Part shown: piece by piece, positions 22,240 to 33,562 of the stretch
Layout: each line of letters opens with the position of its first letter
How positions within the stretch are numbered: the stretch's first letter is position 1
Assembly (NCBI GenBank): GCA_018292915.2
Contig: JACVVK020000497.1
Coordinates: 230,001-294,000 of the forward strand
DNA: 64,000 nt
Direction of reading: 5' to 3'
DNA from: Batillaria attramentaria
Lineage: Eukaryota; Mollusca; Gastropoda; Batillariidae
The notes under the pieces: model-generated
Told to the model about the DNA's origin: nothing
Database searches by the model: none
What the model saw: only the letters and a program-made list of their open reading frames with translations
Translations under genes and position numbers: made by a program

Positions 22240-22545
22240 GAAGATCAGGCTTAAAGGTCTGCATTCTCAACAAAAAGGCACAGACAGTGTGTTTAAAACA
22301 ACAACAACAACAACAACAACAACAAGAAATCCAACCCTTCCTGACTGTGCAAAATGCACAATCAACTCTGTCACAGTTACGGAGTTTTTAGCGTTCCTGA
22401 AAGCCCTGTAAAAGCCAAGGGGAGACTGATTCATGAAATTGGGTAAAGCGTCTATACAATACTCATTATTATTATTATTATTATTATTTGTTTCACAGCT
22501 CAGTCTACGTTTTGACACTGAGCGAGAAAGATCGCTGCAATGAAC
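22240..22545 (+). repeat. Repeat family G, copy 2, interrupted
   Basis: Matches 4285-4480 in blocks but is broken by a (CAA)n run at 22299-22325 and by a SINE-type 3' end (GATTCATGAAATTGGGTAAAGC then (ATT)n, about 22428-22488). That 3' end matches the end of SINE B at 29570-29632. Confidence 0.6.
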
Positions 22546-22905
22546 TGAACTGTACTCAGCTGTACTGAGCTGAACTGTACTCTACAGAACTGAACTGTAC
22601 AGAACTGAACTGTACTGAACTATTTGTCAGATGTTTTCCCGGCAGCAAGGTTCTATCTTGAAGGAAAGTAGCGAAAACCAACAACTCATTGCAACTCATT
22701 CAACTGCACAACTCATTGAACTGAATTGAACTGAACTGTACTGAGCTGTACTGAGCTGTACTGAGCTGAACTGAACTGTACTGAACTGAACTGTACTGTA
22801 CAGAACTGAACTGAACTGAACTGAACTGAACTATTTGTCAGATGTTTTCCCGGCAGCAAGGTTCTATCTTGAAGGAAAGTAGCGAAAACCAACAACTCAT
22901 TGCAA
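22546..22905. repeat. 211-bp tandem duplication with ACTGA/ACTGT array
   Basis: Each unit is a five-base-step array (CTGAA/CTGTA/CTGAG variants) followed by a unique block starting TATTTGTCAGATG. That block is identical over 74 bases at 22621-22694 and 22832-22905, so the duplication is recent. Confidence 0.9.
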
Positions 22906-23334
22906 AAGTTTTACAAAAACAACTCATTCTACAGGGAGAAAAAAAAAAAGACGAGCTTCTATTTTCCCAGAAGGAAAATATTTTCCGACTTCCCGTCTGA
23001 CAGTCTGCAGTTTGAACATCATTTTGAACGATGGCATTTTTGACAGCTCTGTAAATAACTCCATCCTGCGGGGAATTCTGGGAAGCCTGGTGCGAAAAGC
23101 CATAAAGAGTTAGTTAAACCAGCTTGTTGGCAGAGACAGTAGACCAAACAATTTCAGTTTTTGCAGATACTTTTATCTGTGAATGATTGAACCTAATTCA
23201 GTGTTTGTTTTGTAGGTGAGATTGGGGATAGGGGTGTAGGCTTGTAAATTTATATTTTGTGTTGGTTTCAGGTTGTGACTGGCATTATCCCCCCCCCCCT
23301 TCCCTTTCTAAATTATCATATCTAACGGTCTTAC
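22906..23334. other. No recognised feature
   Basis: Nothing identifiable. A C run lies at 23290-23299. Confidence 0.4.
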
Positions 23335-23383
<49 letters not shown>

Positions 23384-23422
23384 GCGCGCGCGCACGCACG
23401 CACGCACGCACGCACACACACA
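23335..23422. repeat. Microsatellite (CA)n(CG)n(CGCA)n
   Basis: CA repeats to about 23379, then CG/CGCA-type units, then CA again. Confidence 0.93.
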
Positions 23423-23504
23423 TGTGGTGTCGCTGGGGGCCGAAATAATATTCAATTTGTTGGATTTAGTCACTGACTGAATACTTCCTGAGATCCTTCG
23501 GTCT

Positions 23505-23625
23505 AATGATTATTCCTACCAATAATAGGATAGGTATTGGGTGGCGTTGCACCGCGGCGACGCGCTTCCCACGGGGGAAGCAGCCAGAAATTCTCGAAAA
23601 GGGATGATAATGTAGTACCCAAATA
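23505..23625 (+). repeat. SINE B-prime 3' fragment
   Basis: AGGATAGGTATTGGGTGGCGTTGC, GACGCGCTTCCC, GGAAG, and TCTCGAAAAGGGAT match the end of the element at 62000-62295. Confidence 0.6.
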
Positions 23626-23990
23626 AAAATGTAAAAGAAGTCTAAAACACCATAAAGTCCATTTTGGTCTTCTTCAAACTCTTTCCTCCTGTTCCTCCAG
23701 CAAATTTGTGAATTGTCTAAACATGTGCACACTAACTCTTGCGCGGCATGAAGCCCTAACTCACTAACTAACTAACTAACTAACTGCACACTAAGTCATC
23801 CTCCCGGTGTCCTCCTTTCGCGTTTCTTTTCTTATCCTCCCCTGTTTCGACGCCATATTCATTAGCAACAAGGTAGACAACTGCACCTGACTATCTGAAA
23901 GTCTACAAAGTATGATGCCACTTCGGCCCTATCGCTACTGACAGCTCTTATCATCACACAGTGTAGGAAAACTTCGATAAGATATGTTGC

Positions 23991-24030
<40 letters not shown>

Positions 24031-24950
24031 AGGCCCTTAGGGAAGCTTTCGGAAAAGGAGGTTAAAAAAAAAAAATCACTGATCTCTCCAACAGGTGGAG
24101 CTAGCGTAGTGTGTGCCGCTACCTAAAGGGCGCTTAATCCAGATACCATATTCACCATCTGCATCTAATCATCACCATTATCCTTTTTTTTATCTCATCG
24201 TCTACGTAATAGATTTACTCAACGCCCGGGCCACAAATTCTGGAGCTCACGCGGCTGTTTTGTGAATTTCGAACGATATGAGGAGTGAAAAACCATTTGG
24301 GGTAACAGCCGTGCAGTGATAAACCTTGTAGATGATGTTATACCTGGCTATTTCTGCTAGAAATAAATCACTGGATGATGACAGCTGGTTTTTATTATCT
24401 TTTTGGCGTTTTCATGACACAAGGACAAGGACATAGTGACATGGTAGACTAGACAGAGACATCAAGACAACTAGACAAAATAAAGAGACATACCAGCATG
24501 GAAGACTGATACATGGACATTACATGAAAGGCTAGAAATACAGGTACACAGTGCAACAACAGAAAATAAATAGACTAACACAGTAGAAACGATGAAAAAA
24601 ATTAAGATGAACAGTAGGGAGGGGAAGGGGGGGGGGTCGGAAAAAGTGTGTGTGTGGGGGGGGGGGAGGAGGGGGGAACGGGGGAGGGGGGCTGAGAGGT
24701 GTGGTCATAGTACCAGTAGACAGCCGTGTTTTTTTGTTTTTTTTTCATGTAGATGGTGATACGTGAATGTATAGATAAGCCAGTGACAAACTGATGCCAC
24801 TTTCATGTTCTCTGTTCCATAACTGTCTCTTTCGTCGAAGGCGTTATCGTGTTAGTCGCGATTTGGTTTGGCGGGAGATGTCACCCTCTACTCAACTGAA
24901 AAAACGTCACGCCATCAATCATCTGCTGTTTATACTATAAATGAATTTTC
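23626..24950. other. Unrecognised with simple repeats
   Basis: (CTAA)n lies at 23758-23785, (GA)n at 23995-24027, G-rich sequence at 24618-24692 and diffuse GACA-rich sequence at 24420-24520. No gene seen. Confidence 0.5.
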
Positions 24951-24965
24951 AGAGAGAGAGAGAGA

Positions 24966-25088
24966 GCGGGTGTTTGGGAGTTTAAAGTCCTTTTCCACCA
25001 CAAAGACGGGGCAACGAAAAAAAGGCCAGCACAAATATTTCGCCCCAGCCGGGATTCGAACTCACGACCCGAGCATTGAGAGTCCAAC

Positions 25089-25090
<2 letters not shown>
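24966..25090 (-). mobile_element. SINE A copy inside an (AG)n array
   Basis: The minus strand has the head from the anticodon region onward and the full tail. The first bases of the head are missing and the sequence passes straight into GAGAGA at 25090. (AG)n also flanks the other side (24950-24966), so it probably inserted into the microsatellite. Confidence 0.85.
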
Positions 25091-25131
<41 letters not shown>

Positions 25132-25247
25132 CTTTACGCCATGTGAATTCAAAATTATATGCTTCGGTTACTGTCGTCATATAGCCAACAGCGTCATAGC
25201 AACACCATCTTCATCTACATGTACTTCATCAATATCGCCATCGTCAA

Positions 25248-25319
<72 letters not shown>

Positions 25320-25421
25320 TATTATCGTCATTATCATGATTATTCTTATTATCATTTTTATTCCATACAAGTTAATAAAATGGCCCAGTCAACATTCCTT
25401 GCCCCGTCCCCTTCTCCACCC

Positions 25422-25485
<64 letters not shown>
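25091..25485. repeat. Microsatellite cluster (AG)n, (CT)n(CA)n, (CA)n
   Basis: AG at 25090-25129, CT at 25247-25266 then CA to 25317, ATT-rich sequence to 25365, and CA at 25426-25484. Confidence 0.95.
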
Positions 25486-26679
25486 CTTACCTTTTAGCGC
25501 CTGAAGCATCGCCCTCTTGGAGTACAAGAATTACGAGACAGAAACCAACAAGCCAGAACCGACAGTAAATCCTCCCGCTTCTGCCTTCGTCTCCCGCCAT
25601 GACGCTTTCCTTTCAGGCAAACTCACACAGAGAAACTTTGAATCTGTTGCATGCCATCAACGTGGGACAACTCTAACAGCTGCGCGAAGAGTTACCGTCC
25701 TTGAAGAGAAATTGCTGTCGTCCTTATCGATGTGGTATTGTGTTGTTGGTGGTGGTTTCTTTTTTCACATTGGAAGGAAGACCTTGACGGTAATTAGGTT
25801 TGGTCCAGACTCTCAGGAAGTGTACAATATCCTTTGGGAATCCTACACTTGGATTGCAATCGTGAAAAGCTCGATTGTTTTTCCACCCTCCTCACTGTAG
25901 CTGGTCGATCAGTTTTTCAAAGACTTGGTCCAGTCTCTGACGTAAATGTTCTTCACCCAAGAAGTGTAAAATCACGCTCAGTTGTCTAAAGCTTGGATAA
26001 AACTCACGAACAAGCTCTGTTCTTCACGGCCAACAACACAGGCTTCCTGCTTCCCCTCTCCTCCCTTACTGAATCTTGTCTGATGTACAGCTGTCTTCGT
26101 CAGGCAGACAGCAGTTAGGGGGAAATTGCGCGTCCCAAAGACCGATGTTTGACTCAAATAGTAGCCATTAGCTCCTTGCTGAAGGCTAGGGAAGTCAGTC
26201 CTCTGTCGGATGACGGATGTCCGTAGACTAGCTTCCAGCGGTTGGTTCTCTCGTCTGGAGTTGCTGAAGAAATTTCGACATAAGAGTGAAAGATTATTAT
26301 GTCCTGGTTGAGAAAGTATTTGGTATATTGACAGACTGAAAACCCTGTTTATGTTTGCCTTAATTGTGGTGCGGAGTTTTTAAAAGCTTGCGTCACATGA
26401 AAAGCGATGCGCAAAATTGAGACACCCGGGAGAAGTGTGTTAATTCTTTTTTCTTCTTCTTTTTTTTTTATTTCGTCTTTTGTGAAGTTGTTAGAAATGT
26501 TTACAACTTGAAAGTTCTCCAAGATGTAAACTTCCAAGTTTACAGGAACATCAATTCACAAGAAATTTCCAGCGATCCTCTGAACCTTGTCTTTCAGTTA
26601 TCAAACTGTTGTTTACGTAGCTAGACAACCAAATCACCTTGATCCAGCTTTCGGGGAACAAAAAAATAAAATCACGAAC
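25486..26679. other. No recognised feature
   Basis: A 127-codon frame at 25517-25900 shows no family motif and lacks support. The remainder is unrecognised. Confidence 0.4.
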
Positions 26680-26795
26680 CTTGCTGCTCGCTACATTTTG
26701 GTGATATGACTGCTTGCACATTTGTATACACCATCCGTTGCCGGCATCTGCACGGTCGCTGAGAAATCCCGCGTCACAATTGCACGTCAGAAAGC
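26680..26795 (-). CDS. Candidate exon with EGF-like motif (uncertain)
   Basis: The minus strand reads FLTCNCDAGFLSD, then a short loop ending GNGWC, then a further cysteine. The C-x-C-x2-GF spacing resembles the last third of an EGF-like domain, normally found in secreted or cell-surface proteins. The sequence before 26795 (TTTCGTTCTAGCTTCAG on the minus strand) is a good splice acceptor. The proposed donor after 26680 (AAG then GTTCGT) is weak. The enclosing open frame runs 26551-26922, but residues outside this part look non-coding. No partner exon was found in the window and only one domain fragment is present. The C5-C6 spacing of 15 is longer than usual, so this may be chance. Confidence 0.2.
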
Positions 26796-27412
26796 CTGAA
26801 GCTAGAACGAAACCCCACTGCCAGACACCTAGACTACACCAAAAAGACCAGCAGACACGCTCCGGCCAATATTTTGAAATAACCTTCCCTTCTGGCTTTG
26901 GCGGCCTAAAGACGCCTCTCACACTGAAGAGCGCTTATTGAAGTCCCTCCACTCTCTCGTTCGTTCGGTATAGCGCGTGCGATGCGCGTGCTGGGCAGCG
27001 TACGCAGAGGGGAAACGACGGACGGCGCGTGCATCGCCAGGCACCTGCCGGCCTTCAAAAGAACCTGTCAATCACTCGTGTCCTGCACGTGCTTAGGCCA
27101 CGCCCCCTTAATTTCCCTCAGCTCTATCTCTCTTCTCCCAGGGGCTTGTTCGATGAAGGAAATATGATAAGATATTACGTGCGCACCGGGTGTCGGACCC
27201 TTGCAAGAATTTTTGGGTGTATTGATTGGGCGATCTGTCTTTTCCAAGGATTTCTAGGTCAGTTTTCACTTCGGCCGGACTCACTCGCGCCATTAATGTC
27301 ATTGTCTGTGAGTGACAAAAGAGATGAGCCCCAGTTCGATCGATGTGGTTTGTGTTGCAGTTGTTATATCGGTAGATGGTGCTTTTATGCATCGGCCTTT
27401 TCGTCAGATAAA
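26796..27412. other. No recognised feature
   Basis: Overlapping open frames at 27029-27505 show no known domain. Confidence 0.4.
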
Positions 27413-27525
27413 AGTGGTATCAACGACGGGACAACGAGAAGGAAAACAAGCCAGCACGAACTGTTCACGGCAAGCCGGGATTCGAACTCAAAACCCAAAG
27501 CCTAAAAACACCAACCGACAGAGCA
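27413..27525 (-). mobile_element. Degenerate SINE A copy
   Basis: The minus strand retains GAGTTCGAATCCCGGCTTG and a CTCGTTGTCCCGTCGTTGATACCAC-like body, but the anticodon region and tail have diverged. An older copy than most in this window. Confidence 0.65.
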
Positions 27526-27636
27526 ATGTCGAGTCAGTCTGCTTGCAGAGTTATTCAATTCAACTGACGAACATGAAATACAAAACCATGTTCACGTTTC
27601 CGCGTGTATGCAAATTGTACCCCAAGTCATTCTGGT

Positions 27637-27818
27637 ATGGGGAGCCGGGATAGCCGAATGGATAACGTTGGACTTTCAATGCTCGGGTCGTGTGTTCGAA
27701 TCCCGGTCTGGGCCAAATATTTGTGCTGGCCTTTTTCTCGTTGCCCCGTCTTTGATATCACCCGTAGGTGGTGGAAAAGGATGTTACAATTCTCAAACAC
27801 CCATCCCCTCATTCTGGT
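27637..27818 (+). mobile_element. SINE A copy with 10-bp target-site duplication
   Basis: TCATTCTGGT is repeated at 27627-27636 and 27819-27828. The head carries GGACTTTCAATGCTCGGG. The tail is slightly diverged (GGATGTTACAATT). Confidence 0.9.
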
Positions 27819-28007
27819 TTGTGCAAAAAAAAAATCAATTCAATTCTATTCAGTTCCATGCAATTAAATTGTGTGCTTGAAAATTCAGTTCCATTCAGTG
27901 CCCGGGAGTTGATCCAGCAGCACTTTCAGTGTTTTGTTTGTTCAGGCCAGAACACAGGAACTGAAACAACATACGTGTATATTCATTCAGCTGCGGGCGC
28001 GCGTGCA

Positions 28008-28008
<1 letters not shown>

Positions 28009-28098
<90 letters not shown>

Positions 28099-28120
28099 CA
28101 CACACACACACACACACACA

Positions 28121-28190
<70 letters not shown>

Positions 28191-28205
28191 CTCTGAACAC
28201 ACACA
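28009..28205. repeat. Alternating (CA)n(CT)n microsatellite
   Basis: CA, CT, CA, CT, CA and CT blocks succeed one another over about 195 bases. The several long serine/leucine/histidine/threonine frames here are repeat artefacts. Confidence 0.97.
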
Positions 28206-28764
28206 GACGGACAGTTAGTTAGTTAGTTATTTAGGGCTTTACGCCGCGCAAGCAACAGAGACTATTTCGCGGCTACACAGACGGACAGACATGCAGACAC
28301 ACATACACACACACGCGCGTCACAACCCAAGCAGGAGGTGGTAAATCAACGTGTTCAGACCAGCTCATCTATAGTACATTCACCTCACAATGGGTCTCCT
28401 AAAGCACCGGTTATCCGCCTTCTGATAACACGACTGAGTGGAGTAAGTGAAACACATGTGTGTTGTGTTAGCAAATCGTGCGTAACAGTACAAACACATT
28501 TACATGAAGCAGGCACAAGAAAATGCTCACGATCTCTTGAATGTCTACACAGCCACTGCAAGCTGCAGGTAACGCATTTGTGAGGTCTGCAAACGGCCCT
28601 GCAAAACGGTTGTTCGCCATTTTATTTATTTTATGCTCGCCATCCAAAGAACTGGTTCGTTAGCTGTTTTGTCCTTCATTTGTTGCGGGTTCCTATTCCA
28701 CTATTCTTGGTTTGTTTGGTTGTTTTGTTTTGTTTGTTTGTTTGTTTGTTTGTTTTTGTGGGGG
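28206..28764. other. No recognised feature
   Basis: GTTA repeats lie at 28212-28230 and a (TTTG)n run at 28716-28756. Nothing else is named. Confidence 0.45.
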
Positions 28765-28855
28765 CACCAGTCCTTTGCCAGCTCCTGTGGTGTTTCTCCC
28801 AGATCATGGGTAGGATCCACAGAAGGCTCGGAAGCTGCGGCAATTTTTCTCCTCT
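28765..28855 (+). repeat. Repeat family E, copy 2
   Basis: Matches 14345-14430 on the opposite strand (GCCAGCTCCTGTGGTGTTTC, CTCGGAAGC). It directly abuts repeat D. Confidence 0.55.
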
Positions 28856-29160
28856 TTGGAATAATGCAAGTCTACTTTCTGTTTAGGCCAGAAAGCCATT
28901 GCGCACTAAAAGCTCACTCACTCACTCACCCAGAAGGCCACTTCACCAAAATCCACTCGCGTCACATTTGACTCTCTTGTGCACAAAAAGTAGCAGCTTC
29001 ACTGGCAGCTTGCCTCCTCTTGCAACCCTCTTCGTCTCCCTGGCATGCATCTTGCCCTACCAAATTCAAAAGTCACAGAAAACACGCTCGATCGTGACAG
29101 CAAACACCACTACGGGCGGTCGGTACAGAAATCACGCTCGATCGTGACAGCAAACACCAC
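28856..29160 (+). repeat. Repeat family D, copy 2, first part
   Basis: TAATGCAAGTCTACTTTCTGTTTAGG, GGCCACTTCACCAAAATCC, CTTCACTGGCAG, CCTCTTGCAACCC and CTGGCATGCATCTTG align with the 8.0 and 41.2 kb copies. Its last part lies beyond the SINE B, at 29633-29720. Confidence 0.7.
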
Positions 29161-29256
29161 TACGGGCGGTCGGTGGTCTAGTGGTTAAGAGACTTGCTCG
29201 ATCGTGACAGCAAACACCACTACGGGCGGTCGGTGGTCTAGTGCATAAGAGACTTG
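29082..29256 (+). repeat. Three-fold stutter at the D/SINE B junction
   Basis: CACGCTCGATCGTGACAGC plus the next 25 bases, ending CGGGCGGTCGGT, occurs three times (about 29084, 29134 and 29199). Copies two and three also carry GGTCTAGTG..TAAGAGACTT of the SINE head. Only the third continues into the SINE. Confidence 0.88.
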
Positions 29257-29632
29257 TCACCAATGCGAGAGGTCAAGGGTTCGAGCCCCACTCGGGGCAA
29301 AGAATTTTTCCGTCTCGTATGTGGCACCGTTCATTTTGGCCGATCGTCGGGCGTTCTCTCCGGGTACTCCGGCTTCCTCCCCCTCTCCTTGGGAATGTTC
29401 AGCCCGCCAAATTCGAAAAAATAAATGCAATTCTAAATTCCGAAATTTAACTAGCTGAAATGGCCCTTCGCACCACGTGATTGTAATGTGTTTATGTCCA
29501 GTGTGTGAAAGAATGCGTGTGATTCACGTGAGCGTGCGTGTTTGGTTCAGTTCTCGGCGCTTTGAGCCGATTCATGACATTGGGTAAAGCGACTATACAA
29601 TACTCATTATTATTATTATTATTATCATTACA
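29164..29632 (+). mobile_element. SINE B copy, full length
   Basis: tRNA-like head (A box GTGGTCTAGTG..TAAG, B box GGTTCGAGCCCC), then CTCTCCGGGTACTCCGGCTT, AATGTTCAGCC, CACGTGATTGTAATGTG, TGATTCACGTGAGCGTGCG, ATTGGGTAAAGCG and an (ATT)n end. No protein is encoded. The core CTCCGGGTACTCCGGCTTCC resembles a conserved SINE core seen in other animals. That comparison is from memory. Confidence 0.85.
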
Positions 29633-29720
29633 AAGTTGCACACTCGCAAAACAGGCTTCTTCAAACAAACAGCAAACTTAACCTTACGCCACCAAGCAAA
29701 ATGGTGAAAAATGCAAATAC
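29633..29720 (+). repeat. Repeat family D, copy 2, last part
   Basis: GCACACTCGCAAAACAGGCTTCTTCAAA continues the D element as at 41500 and (minus) 7990. Confidence 0.65.
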
Positions 29721-30287
29721 ATAGTGTACTTTCGTCTGCAGCTGTTTTATGTGCCATGGTGCATCATATATAAGTTGCACATTATTTTCCTTGATGAGTA
29801 TAGATCTATAACAAGAGATGCTCATGTATCACTGACAGTTTCCGTCACAAAGAAAGAATTCCCCACTTAGCAACAAAAGCATTGCTTCCGACGGGGAAAT
29901 ATTACGTGCGTTTGTTTGAGGAATTGCTTGTGAATGGGAAGCGACTGGTATGAGAAAATGATATGCAGTTTGCATTTGTACCGCCCTACAGTGGGTTATG
30001 TAACGGCGCTATGGTAGAGCCAGGAATAGCTAAGTCTGTCAATAAGTGTTAAAGGTATAGGGCCCAAATTCTGTCCAGGGTCAAACAAGGTGGCGTATTT
30101 TGAGGTCCAGATTTGAAGAATGTGCTAGATTTTTGTTTGTTTGTTTGCTTGTTTGTTTTGGTTTGGTTTGGGTTTGTTTGTTTGTTTGTTTGTTTGTTTT
30201 GTTGTTGTTGTTTGGTTTGGTTAGGTTGTTGTTTTGTATTAGTTTTTGCTGTTGTTTTGTTTAGCTTTGTTTTGTTTCTAGTTGGCT
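29721..30287. other. Unrecognised then (TTTG)n/(TTG)n
   Basis: 29721-30127 is unrecognised. From 30130 to 30285 the sequence is TTTG/TTGTT-type simple repeat. Confidence 0.55.
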
Positions 30288-30302
30288 TTTTCCTCGTTGC
30301 CC

Positions 30303-30465
30303 TGGCCGAATGGTAGAGCGCTGGACTTCTAATGCTCGGGTCGTGAATTCGTATCCCGGCTGGGGCCAAATATTTGTGCTGGCTTTTTCATCGTTGCTCC
30401 GTCTTTGATATCACCCTATGTGGTGGAAAAGGACGTTAAACCCCCAAACCCCCACCCACCCACCC
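30303..30465 (+). mobile_element. SINE A copy inserted in an older SINE A tail
   Basis: TTTTCCTCGTTGCCC is repeated at 30288-30302 and 30466-30480. The element lacks about the first 11 bases of the head. The duplicated target and the following CAGTCTTTGACACC resemble the SINE A body, so the target was probably an older SINE A. Confidence 0.85.
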
Positions 30466-30480
30466 TTTTCCTCGTTGCCC

Positions 30481-30984
30481 AGTCTTTGACACCGTCCTTT
30501 CAAAAGCACGCAAAACACATGAACTCAATTCTTACCAGATAAGTTTCGGGTTGTGCACAAGTGGCCTCACTACAAAAAAAAAAAAAAAAAAAAAATCATA
30601 ATTAATTTATGTCCGCATATATTTAAGTTTGGTTTGGTGCGAGTGCTGCGCTTTGATTATACTCGTGTTTGCTGCAACAAGATCCGTCAAGGAATCGTTC
30701 ATCTTGCCTGAAATTCGCATACAGGGCCAAAACCGAAAAGCAGTTAAAAAAAAACAACAACGTGGTATACTCGTTCGTAGTGCGGAATGTGTTTACCAGT
30801 CAAGTCAAAGCTAAAATCCCCATCTCCGCGTCCACCTCCCATAAAATAAGATTTAAAAAAAAAAATGACTGAAGTAAAACAAACAAAATAAAATTTGCTC
30901 CCCGCGAAATTGTCTGAAGCCATTTTATCTATAGCAGACTTCAGGGCAACAACAATTGTATTTCTTTTGTCTTCTTCTTTTCCT

Positions 30985-31021
<37 letters not shown>

Positions 31022-31305
31022 ATCCATTATCTCCTTTCCTAAAACAAACACCAGCCCAGCATTACCAATAAAAGCAAATAATACAAATCATTTCAGGAAA
31101 ACAAAATCTTCAAATCTGTGCGCGTTCCCCTGGGATACAATTCTTTATGGACCCGCCGGTCAGATCGTTCTGAATAATAAAGCCAGTGATTGAAGTGATG
31201 TCGAGCATGGTGTGACCTTTCTGTCTCCCGCAGTGTGCACCCGAGGCTCCTCCCGCAGTTCTTGGAAAAGCTTGGAAGAGCTCTGGAACGGGTTTGGGTT
31301 GTGAG

Positions 31306-31309
<4 letters not shown>
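30481..31309. other. Unrecognised with short simple repeats
   Basis: A run at 30573-30594 and (CT)n at 30986-31018. No gene seen. Confidence 0.45.

Positions 31310-31371
<62 letters not shown>
31310..31371. repeat. (GT)n microsatellite
   Basis: About 30 uninterrupted GT units. Confidence 0.97.
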
Positions 31372-31372
<1 letters not shown>

Positions 31373-31670
31373 CTTTGCTTTCAGCTGGATTTCATGTGTG
31401 AGTGGAGTCTCGTGGGGACTGTGATTGTGTTTTGTGTGGTTTATTTTTGGTGTATTTTCCGCTTTAGAGGCTGTGAAGTTTTTGCTGTTGTTGTTTGCCT
31501 GCGGGATCGGTGGGAGTTGTAACGGGTTGGTGAATGAAAAGATGGAGGGGGGGGGGGGAGCTCAATAAATGATAAATCTCGGTACCTAAGGTCAGTAATT
31601 GTTGTTTGGCATTTGTTTGACATTGAGCTGTAGGGAATGCTAAACTACAGTTGCTAACCTCAACTACGAG

Positions 31671-31717
<47 letters not shown>

Positions 31718-32322
31718 CGTTTGGTCGATCGATTGATTGATTCCGTTTGCGTAGGTGGTATGATTATAGGAAACAGAGAAAAAAAAAACCCACAAAAAAC
31801 CCATAACGCCCTCTATGCGTTTGATATTTCGGCAAACGTGTTGCCTTCATCAGAATGTCAAAATGTACGAATGAAACAGACGTCGAAAGATACGTAATAC
31901 ATAATAATTATAGTGATGTAAAAGGCCACCAGGAGGTCACTGAAAGAGGCAGAAATCAGTGGACGTGAAAAGGTATACGTGTGTATAGATAGATAGATAG
32001 ATAGATAGATAGATGGAGAGACAGAGGCTTACTCGCAAGGCACTAACACAAAATATCCAATAGTTCGACCCTTTTCCTTCCTTCCTTCTTACAGAAACAG
32101 CAACAAAGGCGACAGCTACTCAGTGATGTAGAAACTTCAGTCACTCGTTCTACCACACAAAAAGAGCCAAAGCCATTACTCCGTCACTCTGGCTTGCGGC
32201 CACGGATCAGTCAGGGTTGTCAGGGCTCTGACAGCTTCTCACAATGTGGAGCGTCGGGTAGCCATCTACAGGAAGCGGAAGTGACGTTGACAGTGTTGTC
32301 GGCAAGACGTGCTTCGATTGAA

Positions 32323-32324
<2 letters not shown>
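31372..32324. other. Unrecognised with (GATT)n and (GATA)n
   Basis: A G run lies at 31546-31558, (GATT)n at 31672-31745 and (GATA)n at 31986-32013. No gene seen. Confidence 0.55.
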
Positions 32325-32400
<76 letters not shown>

Positions 32401-32455
32401 TATAAAGTCACTCACACGCACGCACGCACACGCTTACAGGGGCACGCATGCACGT

Positions 32456-32516
<61 letters not shown>
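32325..32516 (+). repeat. Composite microsatellite repeat, copy 1
   Basis: (CT)n, (CA)n, a unique core of about 60 bases at 32401-32458 (TAAAGTCACTCACACG...GCTTACAGGGGCACG...), then (CA)n. The core and its repeat order recur in inverted form at 37400-37620. Confidence 0.85.
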
Positions 32517-32517
<1 letters not shown>

Positions 32518-32607
32518 TATAGCTATAGTTTTAGCAGTGTACCAATGACAAGATGGAAAACAGGTACTCGTACTACCTTTTTTGTATCTTTCAGTTCTTG
32601 TAAAACA

Positions 32608-32610
<3 letters not shown>

Positions 32611-32662
<52 letters not shown>

Positions 32663-32877
32663 GTCTCATTTGTGTGGGGATGATCTGTAGCTACATGTAC
32701 AATCACGCTCTCTTTTAATACGCAGTTCTCTTTCTCGACGTTTTCTTTTCGCTTTTTGGCATCTTGGCTATACGTAACCCCAGTCACGTGGCTATGCGGT
32801 CGAGGTCGTAACACTCCTTTGCAGATGTTTCCTTGTTCCCCTGGGCTTTCTCCCTTGGATTGTGTGTGTGTGCGTGA

Positions 32878-32941
<64 letters not shown>
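32611..32941. repeat. Microsatellites (CT)n and (GT)n
   Basis: CT at 32611-32659 and GT at 32862-32941, with about 200 bases of unrecognised sequence between. Confidence 0.93.
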
Positions 32942-32943
<2 letters not shown>

Positions 32944-33562
32944 GTTTTTATCTGTTTCTGTTAGGTTTCCATCCTTCTAATCTACCCAAACGTCATCAGT
33001 TAAGAAATCTGCCCCACACAATGACTTTTACTCGTCCTTTTGATTTTCCTTTAAAGAGAAACGGTTTATTTCCGGTTATTAAATGCATATTACTGACGCG
33101 TCTGTCCTCTTCACCTTCTTCTTTCCCACCTACTTGTAAAAAAAATACCCTCAAAATGCACACAAGTGCCATTAATCACAGCTCTTCGCACCCGCGCAGC
33201 CACGCGAAAGAATAGATATCCATATTCAAGACGGGTTTCACCCAGCCGCGAGGGAACTTCCTCTTCCAGGAAGTGGCTTTGCACATTATGCAGTGCCCCC
33301 TCCCGGAAATGACCGCCGTTTTCTCGTCTCGCGTCGTCTCGCCGAGAGTGTTAGCGGCAGAATCTGTATTCACGCGACACACTGTCGCGTGTGGACCGGC
33401 GTTCTGGTGTGCATCTTTTAGCAATAAACAAGTCGTTGCCAGTGTGAATAATCGTGTTATCCTTTGTCAGGGGTTTGTAAGCCGCCGACCACATGGATGG
33501 CGTCTACTTTCTGGTGTCTGGCAGTTCAAATCTAGCTGGCCACTTTACTGGGTGGTTGATCG
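32942..33562. other. No recognised feature
   Basis: A 123-codon frame at 33273-33644 runs through the hairpin at its end and has no recognisable domain. Confidence 0.4.

Noticed and set aside
23285..23473. Cysteine-rich toxin-like peptide
   Set aside because: The cysteines come from a (GT)n/(GC)n array read in one phase.
28009..28205. Several overlapping frames on both strands with Ser/Leu and His/Thr repeats
   Set aside because: Produced entirely by alternating CA and CT arrays.
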